From Actinomycetes bacterium (GTDB taxonomy: Bacteria; Actinomycetota; Actinomycetes; Actinomycetales; Cellulomonadaceae): 64,000 nt of DNA. Below the pieces are notes generated by a model. That model saw only the letters and a program-made list of their open reading frames with translations. It did not search any database and was not told where the DNA came from. This document shows positions 1-8,723 of the stretch, piece after piece. The DNA lies in contig JAJYCD010000007.1 of the NCBI GenBank assembly GCA_021778635.1, positions 1-64,000 of the forward strand, in the 5' to 3' direction. The number at the start of each line of letters is the position of its first letter. Positions within the stretch are counted from its first letter, which is position 1. Both the position numbers and the translations under genes were made by a program.

Positions 1-1
1 G

Positions 2-166
2 GTCCCGAGCCTCGCCGTCGGCGACCGGGTGACGCACGACGCGTACGGGCTCGGCACGGTGGTCGGGGTCGAGGGCGGAGGTCCCAACGCGGTCGCGAAG
101 GTCGACTTCGGCAGCGAGGGGACCAAGCGCCTGCTGCTGCGGTACTCGCCGGTCACCAAGCTCTGA
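2..166 (+). CDS. pcrA: PcrA/UvrD1-type DNA helicase, C-terminal end (partial)
   Basis: Only the last 54 codons are present; the gene is cut by the left edge. The visible part reads as a small beta-barrel (Tudor-like) tail with the pattern GDRVTHDAYGLGTVV near the edge and a terminal strand ending RYSPVTKL. This tail ends PcrA/UvrD superfamily 1A helicases, where it contacts RNA polymerase during transcription-coupled repair. The helicase core is not visible, so the call rests on the tail alone. The sucCD operon follows on the same strand. The last six codons and the stop are the seed of a tandem repeat that continues downstream. Confidence 0.7.
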   Translation, partial: VPSLAVGDRVTHDAYGLGTVVGVEGGGPNAVAKVDFGSEGTKRLLLRYSPVTKL

Positions 167-252
167 CGGCTCGGCCGGTCACCAAGCGCTGACGGCCTGG
201 CCGGTGACCAAGCTCTGACGGCCTGGCCGGTCACCAAGCGCTGACGGCCTCG
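149..252. repeat. 26-bp tandem repeat, 4 copies, seeded on the pcrA stop codon
   Basis: Four consecutive 26-bp units start at 149, 175, 201 and 227 and differ at a few positions. Each begins CCGGTSACCAAGC and contains a TGA. The first unit is the end of the helicase gene (residues PVTKL plus stop), so the array looks like repeated duplication of the gene's 3' end into the spacer before sucC. It has no open reading frame and no obvious hairpin. Confidence 0.9.
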
Positions 253-344
253 CCGGTCCGGAGCAGTGCAGCACCGGCGCGTGACGTCGGCTCGCCCCCA
301 ACCGCCCTGCGTCGCGCGGGACCGCATGTGGCCGAGCCGACATG

Positions 345-381
345 TCTTGATGTGAAGATACTTGCGTCGCGCGGTTACGAT
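345..381 (+). promoter_or_regulatory. sucC promoter with imperfect palindrome (candidate operator)
   Basis: Positions 345-358 read TCTTGATGTGAAGA, one mismatch from the perfect inverted repeat TCTTGA-TG-TCAAGA. A -10-like TACGAT lies at 376-381, which places the palindrome over the -35 region. A closely related sequence lies at 12137-12150 at the icd promoter, another TCA-cycle gene. The regulator is not known from this window. Confidence 0.5.
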
Positions 382-439
382 CGGTCGGGGCGCTGCGGTC
401 ACCGAGGTCGCACGCGGGTCGACGGAAGGACCAAGCCAG

Positions 440-1630
440 GTGGACCTGTTCGAGTACCAGGCACGTGACATCTTCGAGAAGCACGGCGTACCCGTGCTCG
501 GCGGCGTGGTCGCCACGACACCCGAGCAGGCCCGCGCCGGTGCGGAGCACCTGCTCGGCGGCAAGCCCGGTGTGGTCGTCGTCAAGGCGCAGGTCAAGAC
601 GGGCGGACGCGGCAAGGCGGGCGGTGTCAAGCTCGCGAGGTCGGCCGACGAGGCCGCCGAGAAGGCCGCCGAGATCCTCGGCATGGACATCAAGGGCCAC
701 ACGGTCCACCGCGTGATGGTCGCCGCGGGCGCCCGGATCGCCGAGGAGTACTACTTCTCGGTGCTGCTCGACCGCGCCGAGCGGCGTTACCTCGCGATGG
801 CCTCGGTCGAGGGAGGCATGGAGATCGAGCAGCTCGCCGTCGAGCGCCCCGAGGCCCTCGCGCGCGTCGCCGTGGACCCGCTCGTCGGGATCGACGCCGC
901 CAAGGCTGCGGAGATCGCCGCGACGGCCGGCTTCGACGCCGAGGTCGCCCCGCTCGTCGCCGAGGTGTTCCAGAAGCTCTGGACCGTCTACCAGGCCGAG
1001 GATGCCACGCTCGTCGAGGTGAACCCGCTGGTGCGCACCGAGGACGGCGCGATCGTCGCGCTCGACGGCAAGGTCACCCTCGACGAGAACGCGGGCTTCC
1101 GGCATGCCGATCACGCTGAGCTCGAGGACGTCGCCGCGGCCGACCCGCTCGAGGCCCGGGCCAAGGAGAAGGGCCTCAACTACGTCAAGCTCGACGGCGA
1201 GGTCGGCATCATCGGCAACGGTGCCGGCCTCGTGATGAGCACCCTCGACGTGGTCGCCTACGCCGGTGAGTCGCACGACGGGGTCAAGCCCGCGAACTTC
1301 CTGGACATCGGTGGCGGCGCCTCGGCCGAGGTGATGGCGAACGGCCTCGACATCATCCTCTCGGACCCGCAGGTCAAGGCGGTGTTCGTCAACGTCTTCG
1401 GCGGGATCACCGCCTGTGACGCGGTCGCCAACGGGATCGTCGCGGCCCTCGAGATCCTCGGTGAGCACGCCACCAAGCCGCTCGTCGTGCGACTCGACGG
1501 CAACAACGTCGCGGAGGGCCGCGCGATCCTTTCGGCGGCCGCGCACCCGCTCGTAACCCTCGCCGACACCATGGACGGCGGCGCCGACGCGGCCGCCGCC
1601 CTCGCCGCCGCCCGCCGCGACGCCGCCTGA
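440..1630 (+). CDS. sucC: Succinyl-CoA synthetase (ADP-forming) subunit beta
   Basis: Beta subunit of the TCA-cycle enzyme that converts succinyl-CoA to succinate with substrate-level phosphorylation; it works as a complex with SucD. The 396-residue product starts [16 protein letters not shown], the typical family start. An ATP-grasp domain fills the N-terminal half, with the glycine-rich GGRGKAGG segment near residues 50-60. The C-terminal ligase/CoA domain carries FLDIGGGAS and [13 protein letters not shown] at 440 is chosen over an upstream TTG at 362 because GGAAGGA lies 9 nt before it and the extra N-terminus would not match the family. sucD follows after 32 bp, so they form an operon. 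Length is normal. Confidence 0.95.
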   Translation: MDLFEYQARDIFEKHGVPVLGGVVATTPEQARAGAEHLLGGKPGVVVVKAQVKTGGRGKAGGVKLARSADEAAEKAAEILGMDIKGHTVHRVMVAAGARIAEEYYFSVLLDRAERRYLAMASVEGGMEIEQLAVERPEALARVAVDPLVGIDAAKAAEIAATAGFDAEVAPLVAEVFQKLWTVYQAEDATLVEVNPLVRTEDGAIVALDGKVTLDENAGFRHADHAELEDVAAADPLEARAKEKGLNYVKLDGEVGIIGNGAGLVMSTLDVVAYAGESHDGVKPANFLDIGGGASAEVMANGLDIILSDPQVKAVFVNVFGGITACDAVANGIVAALEILGEHATKPLVVRLDGNNVAEGRAILSAAAHPLVTLADTMDGGADAAAALAAARRDAA

Positions 1631-1662
1631 GACCGCTGACGCAGAGACGAGAGAACTGACAG

Positions 1663-2550
1663 ATGGCAATCTTCCTGACTGAGTCCTCCAAGGTCATCGT
1701 CCAGGGCATGACCGGCTCCGAGGGGCAGAAGCACACGGCACGGATGCTCGCCTCGGGCACGACGGTCGTCGGCGGCGTCAACCCGCGCAAGGCCGGCACG
1801 TCGGTCGACTTCACGGTCGGCGACGGCACCGTCGCGGTCCCCGTGTTCGGCACGGTGGCCGACGCGGTCGCCGCGACCGGTGCGGACGTCTCGGTGATCT
1901 TCGTGCCGCCGGCCCACACCAAGGCTGCCGTGATCGAGGCGGCGGACGCCGGTGTGCCACTCGTGGTCATCATCACCGAGGGCATCCCGGTGGCCGACAC
2001 GGCGGAGTTCTTCGCCTACGCCCAGGCCAAGGGCGTGCGGCTGATCGGCCCGAACTGCCCGGGCCTGATCAGCCCCGGAAAGTCCAACGTCGGGATCATC
2101 CCCGCGGACATCACCGGCCCCGGCCCGATCGGTCTCGTGTCGAAGTCCGGCACGCTGACCTACCAGATGATGTTCGAGCTCCGTGACATCGGGTTCTCGA
2201 CCGCGATCGGGATCGGCGGCGACCCGATCATCGGGACCACGCACATCGACGCCCTCGCCGCGTTCGAGGCCGACCCGGAGACGGTCGCGATCGTGATGAT
2301 CGGCGAGATCGGCGGCGACGCCGAGGAGCGCGCGGCAGCGTTCATCGCCGAGCACGTCACCAAGCCGGTCGTCGGGTACGTGGCGGGCTTCACCGCGCCG
2401 GAGGGCAAGACCATGGGCCACGCCGGGGCCATCGTCTCGGGCTCGTCCGGCACCGCGCAGGCGAAGAAGGAGGCCCTCGAGGCTGCCGGGGTGCGCGTGG
2501 GCAAGACGCCGAGCGAGACCGCCGAGCTCATGCGAGCCCTGCTCGCCTGA
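1663..2550 (+). CDS. sucD: Succinyl-CoA synthetase subunit alpha
   Basis: Alpha subunit, 295 residues, carrying the CoA-binding Rossmann domain and the histidine that is phosphorylated during catalysis. The start [21 protein letters not shown] is followed by [16 protein letters not shown]. The catalytic histidine is in GHAGAIVSG near residue 250, followed by the usual tail [18 protein letters not shown] purine-rich GAGAGAA stretch precedes the ATG. It is the second gene of the sucCD operon, and a strong terminator hairpin follows 75 bp downstream. Confidence 0.96.
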   Translation: MAIFLTESSKVIVQGMTGSEGQKHTARMLASGTTVVGGVNPRKAGTSVDFTVGDGTVAVPVFGTVADAVAATGADVSVIFVPPAHTKAAVIEAADAGVPLVVIITEGIPVADTAEFFAYAQAKGVRLIGPNCPGLISPGKSNVGIIPADITGPGPIGLVSKSGTLTYQMMFELRDIGFSTAIGIGGDPIIGTTHIDALAAFEADPETVAIVMIGEIGGDAEERAAAFIAEHVTKPVVGYVAGFTAPEGKTMGHAGAIVSGSSGTAQAKKEALEAAGVRVGKTPSETAELMRALLA

Positions 2551-2624
2551 GCGGTCCAGCCGAGGACCCTGCCTGCGAGACCCCGCCCGGACCTCTCGCG
2601 GCGTGGGGCTGACGGAGCGGACGA

Positions 2625-2660
2625 GAAGGGGGCGACACGCGATGGCGTGTCGCCCCCTTC
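2625..2660. terminator. Hairpin terminator after sucD
   Basis: A perfect 16-bp stem, GAAGGGGGCGACACGC, pairs with its complement at 2645-2660 across a GATG loop. There is no clear T-tract, as is common in high-GC actinobacteria. It ends the sucCD operon before the DUF6350 gene. Confidence 0.85.
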
Positions 2661-2696
2661 GCCGCGTCCGGAGGCCGCCCGGGTGACCATGGAGGT

Positions 2697-4145
2697 GTGA
2701 AGCCCTTCCCCTCGATGCCTCGACTGCCGACCCGCCGTCCGGCCCGCGTCGCCGCGACCTCGGGACCGTCCGGGGGCACGGCGCGGTCCGGAGGCACGGC
2801 GCGGCGGTCGTGGAGCCGGCGCTCGGAGACCTCCGGGCCGATCGGAGCGCTGGGCGCACGCGTCCAGGACGGCTGGGGGTCGGTGCGCGACTCGTGGGGC
2901 ACCCGCTGGACGGGCAGCGCGATCGACGGAGCCCCCCGGTGGGCCGCGGGCGTGATCGCCGGGATCCAGGCGGCGCTGCTCTCGTTGCTCGTGGTCGTGG
3001 CACCGGTTCTCGCGACGTACGTCGCGACCTCGGCCGACCCGACCAACGCCGACGTCGGCTGGCAGCGCTCGGTCGCGCTCGCGTCGTCGTTCTGGCTCCT
3101 CGCGCACGGTGTGCCCCTCGTGACCTCCGGCGCGACGGTCACCCTGGTCCCGCTCGGGTTGTCCGCGCTGGCGGTGTTCTCCTGCTACGCCTCGGCGCGT
3201 CGCTCCGGGCGGGCGACCCGGTCCGGGTTCCTGGGGGCGGTCGGCGCCTACGCCGCCTTCGCCGTCGTCGTGGCGGTGGTCGTGGACCGCACCGCGCAGG
3301 GGATCGTGCTGGCGCTCCTGGGCGCGGTCGTGGTCGGCGCGGTCGGCCTCGGCGCGGGGCTGCTGGCGCGGCCGGGCGCGCCGTCCCTCCGTGAGATCAC
3401 CCGTGCCGGCTGGGAGCGCGTCCCCGCGCCGGCGCGCATCGGAGCCGCGGGGGGACTGCTCTCGCTGGCGCTGCTCGTGCTGCTCTCGAGCCTCCTCGTC
3501 GTCGCGTGGGTGCTGGGGGGTCGGGCCACGATCTCGGACATCCTCGCCGGTCTCGGCCTCGACCCGGTCGGGGGGGTCGTGCTCGGTCTCGCCGAGGTCA
3601 CGCTGGCGCCGAACCTCGTCGTCTGGGGCCTCTCCTGGCTGACCGGACCCGGGTTCGCCGTCGGTACCGGATCGGTGTTCTCACCGGCTCACGTCGTGGC
3701 CGGGCCGTTGCCCGCGCTCCCGTTGCTCGGCGCGCTCCCGCAGCCGGACAGCGCCGGGGGCCTGCTGCGCTGGACGCCGGTGGTACTCGTGCTGGTCGGG
3801 GCGGTGGGCGCGCTGTGGACCGTGCGACGACGCGAGGCCGGGCCATGGTGGCACGCCCCCGCGACGGCGGCCGTGCTCGCCGGGACCGCAGGGGTGGGCG
3901 TGGCCGGTCTCGTCGTGCTCGCCGGGGGCGCGGCCGGGCCGGGGCGCATGCTCGACGTCGGCGCGCAGGCCTGGGTCGTCGGGCCGATGGCCACCGGGGA
4001 GCTGCTGCTCGGCGCCCTGCTCGTCATGCTCCCCGCCGACGGCCCGCTCCGCGGCGAGGTGTCCCGAGTGCTCCGGCGCGTGGTCCGCTCAGCTCAGGGC
4101 TTGGCCCCCGAGAGACGGGTGCGCAGGGAGTCGATCGACGACTGA
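2697..4145 (+). CDS. DUF6350 family multi-pass membrane protein
   Basis: A 482-residue protein with a basic, Gly/Arg-rich cytoplasmic N-terminus of about 75 residues, then eight to ten hydrophobic segments rich in Leu, Val, Ala and Gly, and a short charged tail. The position between sucCD and purN and the architecture match DUF6350, an actinobacterial integral membrane family of unknown function sometimes labelled PerM-like. GTG at 2697 has GGAGG only 1 nt upstream, so the true start may be a little further in, for example ATG 2715. Its 3' end overlaps the convergent membrane gene by 52 bp. Confidence 0.7.
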   Translation: MKPFPSMPRLPTRRPARVAATSGPSGGTARSGGTARRSWSRRSETSGPIGALGARVQDGWGSVRDSWGTRWTGSAIDGAPRWAAGVIAGIQAALLSLLVVVAPVLATYVATSADPTNADVGWQRSVALASSFWLLAHGVPLVTSGATVTLVPLGLSALAVFSCYASARRSGRATRSGFLGAVGAYAAFAVVVAVVVDRTAQGIVLALLGAVVVGAVGLGAGLLARPGAPSLREITRAGWERVPAPARIGAAGGLLSLALLVLLSSLLVVAWVLGGRATISDILAGLGLDPVGGVVLGLAEVTLAPNLVVWGLSWLTGPGFAVGTGSVFSPAHVVAGPLPALPLLGALPQPDSAGGLLRWTPVVLVLVGAVGALWTVRRREAGPWWHAPATAAVLAGTAGVGVAGLVVLAGGAAGPGRMLDVGAQAWVVGPMATGELLLGALLVMLPADGPLRGEVSRVLRRVVRSAQGLAPERRVRRESIDD

Positions 4146-4621
4146 TAGGCGCTCTCGCACTGGTCCTGGGACGAGATCGTGAGCGCATCCCGCAGGCACG
4201 TCTGCCGCTCCATCTGGATCGGCCAGAGCGCGACCATCCCGGCCGTCCCGACGGTCAGCAACGAGGACGCGGCGATCCCCATCACGAGCATCGGGACGAG
4301 CGCGCCGCGCACCCCGGCCGTCCACGCCGAGCGCAGGCCGCGGACACCCTCGACGAGCGCCGCGACCGCGAAGACGAGCGCAGCCGCCTGCCAGGGCAGC
4401 GGGAGGACGCTCACCAGCAGCGTCGCGAGCATCAGGACCCCGAAGTGCATCACGTGGCGACTCGTACGTCGCAACGCCTCCGGGTCGGGCGGTCGCTGCT
4501 CGCTCCGCGCCGGCCGTGGGGAGGGAGGCAGCGGCGGACGTCCGGCCGGTCGTGGCACCGGCGGACGCGGCGTGGGGTCGGGTCGCCCGTCGCCGGACGG
4601 TGGCGCGTACGGGTTGCTCAC
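4094..4621 (-). CDS. Small proline-rich integral membrane protein, unknown function
   Basis: 175 residues from a GTG start (4619-4621) with GGAAGGA upstream on the minus strand. The first 55 residues are Pro/Arg-rich and disordered, beginning MSNPYAPPSGDGRPDP. Three hydrophobic segments follow (about residues 58-78, 80-95 and 105-132), then a soluble tail with two cysteines spaced about 15 residues apart (TCLRD and QCESAYQ). I recognise no family. It is convergent with the DUF6350 gene and shares 52 bp with it. Confidence 0.6.
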   Translation of the reverse strand: MSNPYAPPSGDGRPDPTPRPPVPRPAGRPPLPPSPRPARSEQRPPDPEALRRTSRHVMHFGVLMLATLLVSVLPLPWQAAALVFAVAALVEGVRGLRSAWTAGVRGALVPMLVMGIAASSLLTVGTAGMVALWPIQMERQTCLRDALTISSQDQCESAYQSSIDSLRTRLSGAKP

Positions 4622-4758
4622 CGCGTCCTTCCCTGTCTGTGGCTGCTCGGCCGGTGTCAGCCGGTCCCGGCCGGCTCCGGTTCTCGAGTGAGGACCGTCA
4701 CCGCAGCGCCGTGACGTTCCGACGAACCATTGTCGCGCACCCGGCTAGAGTCCCTGAC

Positions 4759-5469
4759 GTGAGTCCAGCCGACGCGTCCTCCCGAGCCTCCGGCCACGCG
4801 GCCGGTCGCCCGGGACCGCGCCCGGCCGTCCGCACGCCGTCGGGTGAGCCGGTGGCCACGACGTCGGCCCGGCGCGTCGTCGTCCTGGTGTCCGGCACGG
4901 GCACCAACCTCGCTGCGCTGCTGGCCGCGCACGACGACCCCGCCTACGGCGCGCGCGTCGTCGGGGTGGTCGCCGACAAGGCAGGCATCGGAGGACTCGC
5001 CGTCGCCCGGGACGCGGGTGTCGCGACCGTCGTCGTCGCCCCCGGGGACTTCCCCGACCGGTCGAGCTGGGACACCGCCCTCGCCGAGGCGATCGCCGTG
5101 TTCCGACCCGACCTCGTGGTCAGCGCCGGGTTCATGCGGATCCTCGGCGCGGCGGTGCTGGACCGGTTCCCGGCCCGGATCCTCAACACGCACCCGGCTC
5201 TGCTCCCCGCCTTCCCCGGAGCGCACGGCGTGCGTGACGCGCTGGCGTACGGCGTCCGAGTCACCGGGTGCACGCTCCACGTGATCGACGCCGGGACGGA
5301 CACCGGGCCGATCGTCGCGCAGAGCGTCGTCGACGTCGAGCCGGCGGACGACGAGTCGTCGCTGCACGCGCGCATCAAGGTCGCCGAACGGCGGATGCTC
5401 GTCGACTGGGTCGGCAGGATCGCGCGCGAGGGCATGGTGGTCGACGGGCGCACGGTGCGGGTCGGCTGA
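4759..5469 (+). CDS. purN: Phosphoribosylglycinamide formyltransferase 1
   Basis: Transfers the formyl group from 10-formyl-tetrahydrofolate to GAR in purine synthesis. The core begins RRVVVLVSGTGTNLAALLAA. Catalytic residues are seen in NTHPALLPAFPGAHG (Asn and His) and in DAGTDTGPIVAQ (Asp). Two starts are possible. GTG 4759 (236 residues) lies 7 nt after a -10-like TAGAGT (4746-4751), fitting a leaderless mRNA. GTG 4852 (205 residues) matches the usual family length but lacks a ribosome site. I prefer 4759; the extra 31 residues look disordered. purH follows about 1.5 kb downstream, separated by a minus-strand gene. Confidence 0.93.
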   Translation: MSPADASSRASGHAAGRPGPRPAVRTPSGEPVATTSARRVVVLVSGTGTNLAALLAAHDDPAYGARVVGVVADKAGIGGLAVARDAGVATVVVAPGDFPDRSSWDTALAEAIAVFRPDLVVSAGFMRILGAAVLDRFPARILNTHPALLPAFPGAHGVRDALAYGVRVTGCTLHVIDAGTDTGPIVAQSVVDVEPADDESSLHARIKVAERRMLVDWVGRIAREGMVVDGRTVRVG

Positions 5470-5477
5470 GCCCGGCA

Positions 5478-5498
5478 CCCCCGCAGGGACCGCGGGGC
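5478..5498. terminator. Weak hairpin between convergent purN and the AGE gene
   Basis: A 6-bp GC stem, CCCCGC (5479-5484) with GCGGGG (5492-5497), lies in the 39-bp gap between purN and the minus-strand sugar isomerase gene. It could serve both directions but is short and has no T-tract. Confidence 0.35.
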
Positions 5499-5508
5499 GA
5501 CCGTCCCG

Positions 5509-6732
5509 TCAGACGGCCCCGGCGCGCTGGGACAGCGCCAGCCCCGGCGCGAGCGGCGAGCGCGGCACCAGCGTCGACTGGTACGCGTGGTAGAGGTCCG
5601 CCTTGCCGGGCCACACCGTCGCCGTCGGACGGTTCTCGGCGTCGAGCTCGTGGTGCCAGGACCCGCGGTCGTGGTCGATCACGTACGTCGCGACGTAGTC
5701 CCACCACCGCTGGTAGTCGGCGTCGTAGGCCAGGTCTCCGGTGGCGAGGTAGAGCGCCGCCGCGGCGCCGATCGCCTCGGCGGGGACCCAGTGCAGTCGG
5801 GTCCGGACGACGGGGGTCCCGGACCAGTCGGTCGTGTAGACGAACCCCGGAGCGCCGTCCACCGCCCACCCGTCCTCGACGGCACGGCGGTACAGCTGGC
5901 GTGCGGCCTCCACCATCCAGCCCGGCGCGGCGTCGCCCAACGCCGCGTGCAGGTGCAGGGTCAGTCGGGCCCACTCGAGACCGTGACCGATCGTCGCGCC
6001 GTACGGCTTGAACTGGTCGTCGGGGCGGTCGGCGTTGTGCTCGAGCAGCGGGCGCCACGCCGAGTCGAAGTGCTCGGGGATCCGCCAGCCGTTCCCGCGA
6101 GCCCAGCCGTCCACGACGCGCGTCACGATCCGCAGCGCGCGTGCCTGCCAGGCCGGGTCTCCCGTCGCGTCCGCGGCCGCGAGCATCGCCTCGACCGAGT
6201 GCATGTTCGCGTTGACCCCGCGGTACTCGTCGAGCACGGTCCACGCGCGGTCCCAGCCGTCGCGAGCCATCCCGTCGGCCTCGTCCCAGAAGCGGTCGAG
6301 GTACACCGCGAGGGCCTCGTCCAGCAGCGCACGTGCGCCGGGGAGCCCTGCGACGCTGCCGGTCGATGCCGCGAGGATCACGAACGCGTGCGCGTAGGCC
6401 GACTTCGCGCCGTCGACCTCGCGGTCGGGACCGACGGAGGCGAACCAGCCGCGGTGCTCGTCGTCGTGCAGCGGCCCGGTCAGGCCGGCGAGCGCGCGGG
6501 CCGCGAGGTCGGCCGCTCCCGGGGTGCCGCGGAGGTGGGCGAGGGCGTAGACGTGCGCCATCCGGGCGGAGATCCAGGTGAGGACGGGCCGCGTCGGGTC
6601 GGGTGCGCCGTCGTCGTCGAGCCAGTGCGCGCCTCCGTCGGGTGCCGGGAAGCGGCGCCCGAAGCCCAGCAGCCGCTGCGACTCGACCTCGAGCCAGGCG
6701 TGGTGGCTGGGCTGGTCGATCCATGCCGTCAT
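5509..6732 (-). CDS. AGE/YihS-family sugar isomerase or epimerase
   Basis: A 407-residue member of the N-acylglucosamine 2-epimerase superfamily, an (alpha/alpha)6 barrel that interconverts aldoses and ketoses or epimerises at C2. Conserved histidines are visible in [19 protein letters not shown] and SWHHELD, the three catalytic/binding positions of the YihS/mannose isomerase branch. The substrate (mannose, sulfoquinovose or a cellooligosaccharide) cannot be read from sequence. ATG at 6732 has GAGGAA upstream. It sits backwards between purN and purH, facing away from the purH riboswitch, and shows no metabolic link to them. Confidence 0.82.
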   Translation of the reverse strand: MTAWIDQPSHHAWLEVESQRLLGFGRRFPAPDGGAHWLDDDGAPDPTRPVLTWISARMAHVYALAHLRGTPGAADLAARALAGLTGPLHDDEHRGWFASVGPDREVDGAKSAYAHAFVILAASTGSVAGLPGARALLDEALAVYLDRFWDEADGMARDGWDRAWTVLDEYRGVNANMHSVEAMLAAADATGDPAWQARALRIVTRVVDGWARGNGWRIPEHFDSAWRPLLEHNADRPDDQFKPYGATIGHGLEWARLTLHLHAALGDAAPGWMVEAARQLYRRAVEDGWAVDGAPGFVYTTDWSGTPVVRTRLHWVPAEAIGAAAALYLATGDLAYDADYQRWWDYVATYVIDHDRGSWHHELDAENRPTATVWPGKADLYHAYQSTLVPRSPLAPGLALSQRAGAV

Positions 6733-6871
6733 GGCGATTCCTCGGAGCTCGTCGATGTGCCTGTGGTGAGGGTGGGGCGCCGGTGCCGCTCCGCGTCGGG
6801 CACGACCTCGGCCGGGGACGATCGTCGCACGGAGACGACGCCGGCGGGTGCCCGACGCCCGGTCGTCCGGC

Positions 6872-6877
6872 TAAACT
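6872..6877 (+). promoter_or_regulatory. -10 box of the purH transcript
   Basis: TAAACT lies just ahead of the ZTP aptamer, which would put transcription initiation at about 6884, the first aptamer base. No good -35 is visible. Confidence 0.55.
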
Positions 6878-6883
6878 GCCGAT

Positions 6884-6966
6884 GGCCGTGACTGGCGTAC
6901 CTGAGGTGGACCGAACCACCGGGGAGCGGCCGGAAGTACCTGCCGGTGCACCGTTCGCCTGGGTGC
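6884..6966 (+). promoter_or_regulatory. ZTP (pfl motif) riboswitch upstream of purH
   Basis: The conserved pfl blocks appear in order: CGTGACTGGCG (6887-6897), then GAGGTGG...CCACCGGGGAGCG (about 6903-6928), and CGCCTGGG near 6956-6963, which forms the pseudoknot partner of the early GGCG. ZTP riboswitches sense the purine/folate alarmone ZTP and activate purH, glyA and folate genes. Downstream, CGGGTC (6968-6973) can pair with GACCCG (6998-7003), directly abutting the purH ribosome site at 7003-7008, so translational control is plausible. Confidence 0.9.
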
Positions 6967-7016
6967 TCGGGTCCATGACGTCTCACGAGACCGCAACGAC
7001 CCGGGAGGTCACCCGC

Positions 7017-8648
7017 ATGTCCCACGAACTGTCCCCGCTCAGCCCCGTCGCCGACCCGAACGCCCCCGAGACGCGCCGCCCGCTGCGCCGGGCGCTGATC
7101 AGCGTCTACGACAAGACGGGTCTCGCGTCGCTCGCCTCGGCACTGCACCAGGCCGGCGTCGAGCTGGTCTCGACGGGCTCGACGGCCGCGACGATCGCAG
7201 CCGCCGGCATCCCGGTGACCCGCGTCGAGGAGCTGACGGGTTTCCCCGAGTGCCTCGACGGCAGGGTCAAGACGCTGCACCCTCGCGTGCACGCCGGGAT
7301 CCTCGCCGACACCCGCCGACCCGAGCACCTCGCCCAGCTCGCCGAGCTCGACATCGCGCCGTTCGACCTCGTCGTCGTGAACCTGTACCCGTTCTCCGCC
7401 ACGGTGGCCTCCGGCGCAGGACCCGACGAGTGCGTCGAGCTGATCGACATCGGTGGGCCGTCGATGGTGCGGGCCGCCGCGAAGAACCACCCGAGCGTCG
7501 CGGTGGTCGTCGACCCCGCCCGCTACGGCGAGGTCGCCGCGGTGGCGGTCGAGGGCTTCACCCTCGCCGAGCGTCGTCGGCTCGCCGCCGACGCGTTCGC
7601 GCACACCGCCGCGTACGACGTCGCCGTCGCCTCCTGGTTCGCCTCGGGGTACGCGGCGGACGACGTCGCGGTCGAGTCGGGATTCCCGGCGGTCGTCGGC
7701 GCGACCTGGGCGCGGAGCACGGTGCTGCGCTACGGCGAGAACCCGCACCAGGGCGCCGCGCTGTACCTCGGGGCCGAGGGCCGCGCCGGGGAGGGCCTCG
7801 CCGGCGCGACCCAGCTGCACGGCAAGGCGATGAGCTACAACAACTACGTCGACGCCGACGCCGCGTGGCGTGCCGCGCACGACCACACCGGGCCGACCGT
7901 CGCCGTCATCAAGCACGCGAACCCGTGCGGGATCGCGGTCGGCACCGACATCGCGGACGCCCACGCCAAGGCGCACGCGTGCGACCCGGTCTCGGCCTAC
8001 GGCGGGGTCATCGCGACGAACGGCACCGTGACGCTGGCCGCGGCCGAGCAGATCGCGCCCATCTTCACCGAGGTCGTCCTCGCACCCGCCTTCGAGCCAG
8101 CGGCGCTCGAGCTGCTCGCCACGAAGAAGAACATCCGTCTGCTGACGGTCGCCGGCGTGCCCAGCTCGGCGCCGGTCGAGGTCAGGAACATCTCGGGCGG
8201 CCTGCTCATGCAGCAGGCGGACCGGGTCGACGCCGTCTCCGAGACCGGCGGCGACGACCCGTCGCGGTGGACCCTCGCCGCGGGCGCCCCCGCGGACGAG
8301 GCGACCCTCGCGGACCTCGCGTTCGCGTGGCGCGCGGTGCGGGCGGTGAAGTCCAACGCGATCCTGCTCGCGTCGGGCGGCGCCTCCGTCGGGGTCGGCA
8401 TGGGGCAGGTCAACCGCGTCGACTCGTGCCGGCTCGCGGTGCAGCGTGCCGGCGACCGGGTCGTCGGCTCGGTGGCGGCGTCGGACGCGTTCTTCCCGTT
8501 CGCGGACGGACTCCAGGTGCTCATCGATGCGGGGGTCCGTGCCGTCGTGCAGCCCGGCGGGTCGATCCGGGACGCCGAGGCGATCGCCGCGGCGCAGGCC
8601 GCAGGCGTGACGATGTACCTCACCGGGACGCGCCACTTCGCGCACTGA
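7017..8648 (+). CDS. purH: Bifunctional AICAR formyltransferase / IMP cyclohydrolase
   Basis: Catalyses the last two steps of IMP synthesis using 10-formyl-THF. It is a 543-residue protein. The N-terminal MGS-like IMP cyclohydrolase domain (about 20-150) has [17 protein letters not shown] and [15 protein letters not shown]. The AICAR transformylase domain has [27 protein letters not shown] and [11 protein letters not shown], ending [15 protein letters not shown] 7017 is chosen because GGGAGG lies 8 nt before it; an in-frame ATG at 6975 falls in the riboswitch expression region. Expression is expected to rise with ZTP. Confidence 0.97.
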   Translation: MSHELSPLSPVADPNAPETRRPLRRALISVYDKTGLASLASALHQAGVELVSTGSTAATIAAAGIPVTRVEELTGFPECLDGRVKTLHPRVHAGILADTRRPEHLAQLAELDIAPFDLVVVNLYPFSATVASGAGPDECVELIDIGGPSMVRAAAKNHPSVAVVVDPARYGEVAAVAVEGFTLAERRRLAADAFAHTAAYDVAVASWFASGYAADDVAVESGFPAVVGATWARSTVLRYGENPHQGAALYLGAEGRAGEGLAGATQLHGKAMSYNNYVDADAAWRAAHDHTGPTVAVIKHANPCGIAVGTDIADAHAKAHACDPVSAYGGVIATNGTVTLAAAEQIAPIFTEVVLAPAFEPAALELLATKKNIRLLTVAGVPSSAPVEVRNISGGLLMQQADRVDAVSETGGDDPSRWTLAAGAPADEATLADLAFAWRAVRAVKSNAILLASGGASVGVGMGQVNRVDSCRLAVQRAGDRVVGSVAASDAFFPFADGLQVLIDAGVRAVVQPGGSIRDAEAIAAAQAAGVTMYLTGTRHFAH

Positions 8649-8723
8649 CGCCCGCGGGCGGGCAGCACGCGCCGTCGGTCACCCGTCCTGGCTGCGGAGC
8701 TCGCCGCCGTCGGTCCGGTTCCG

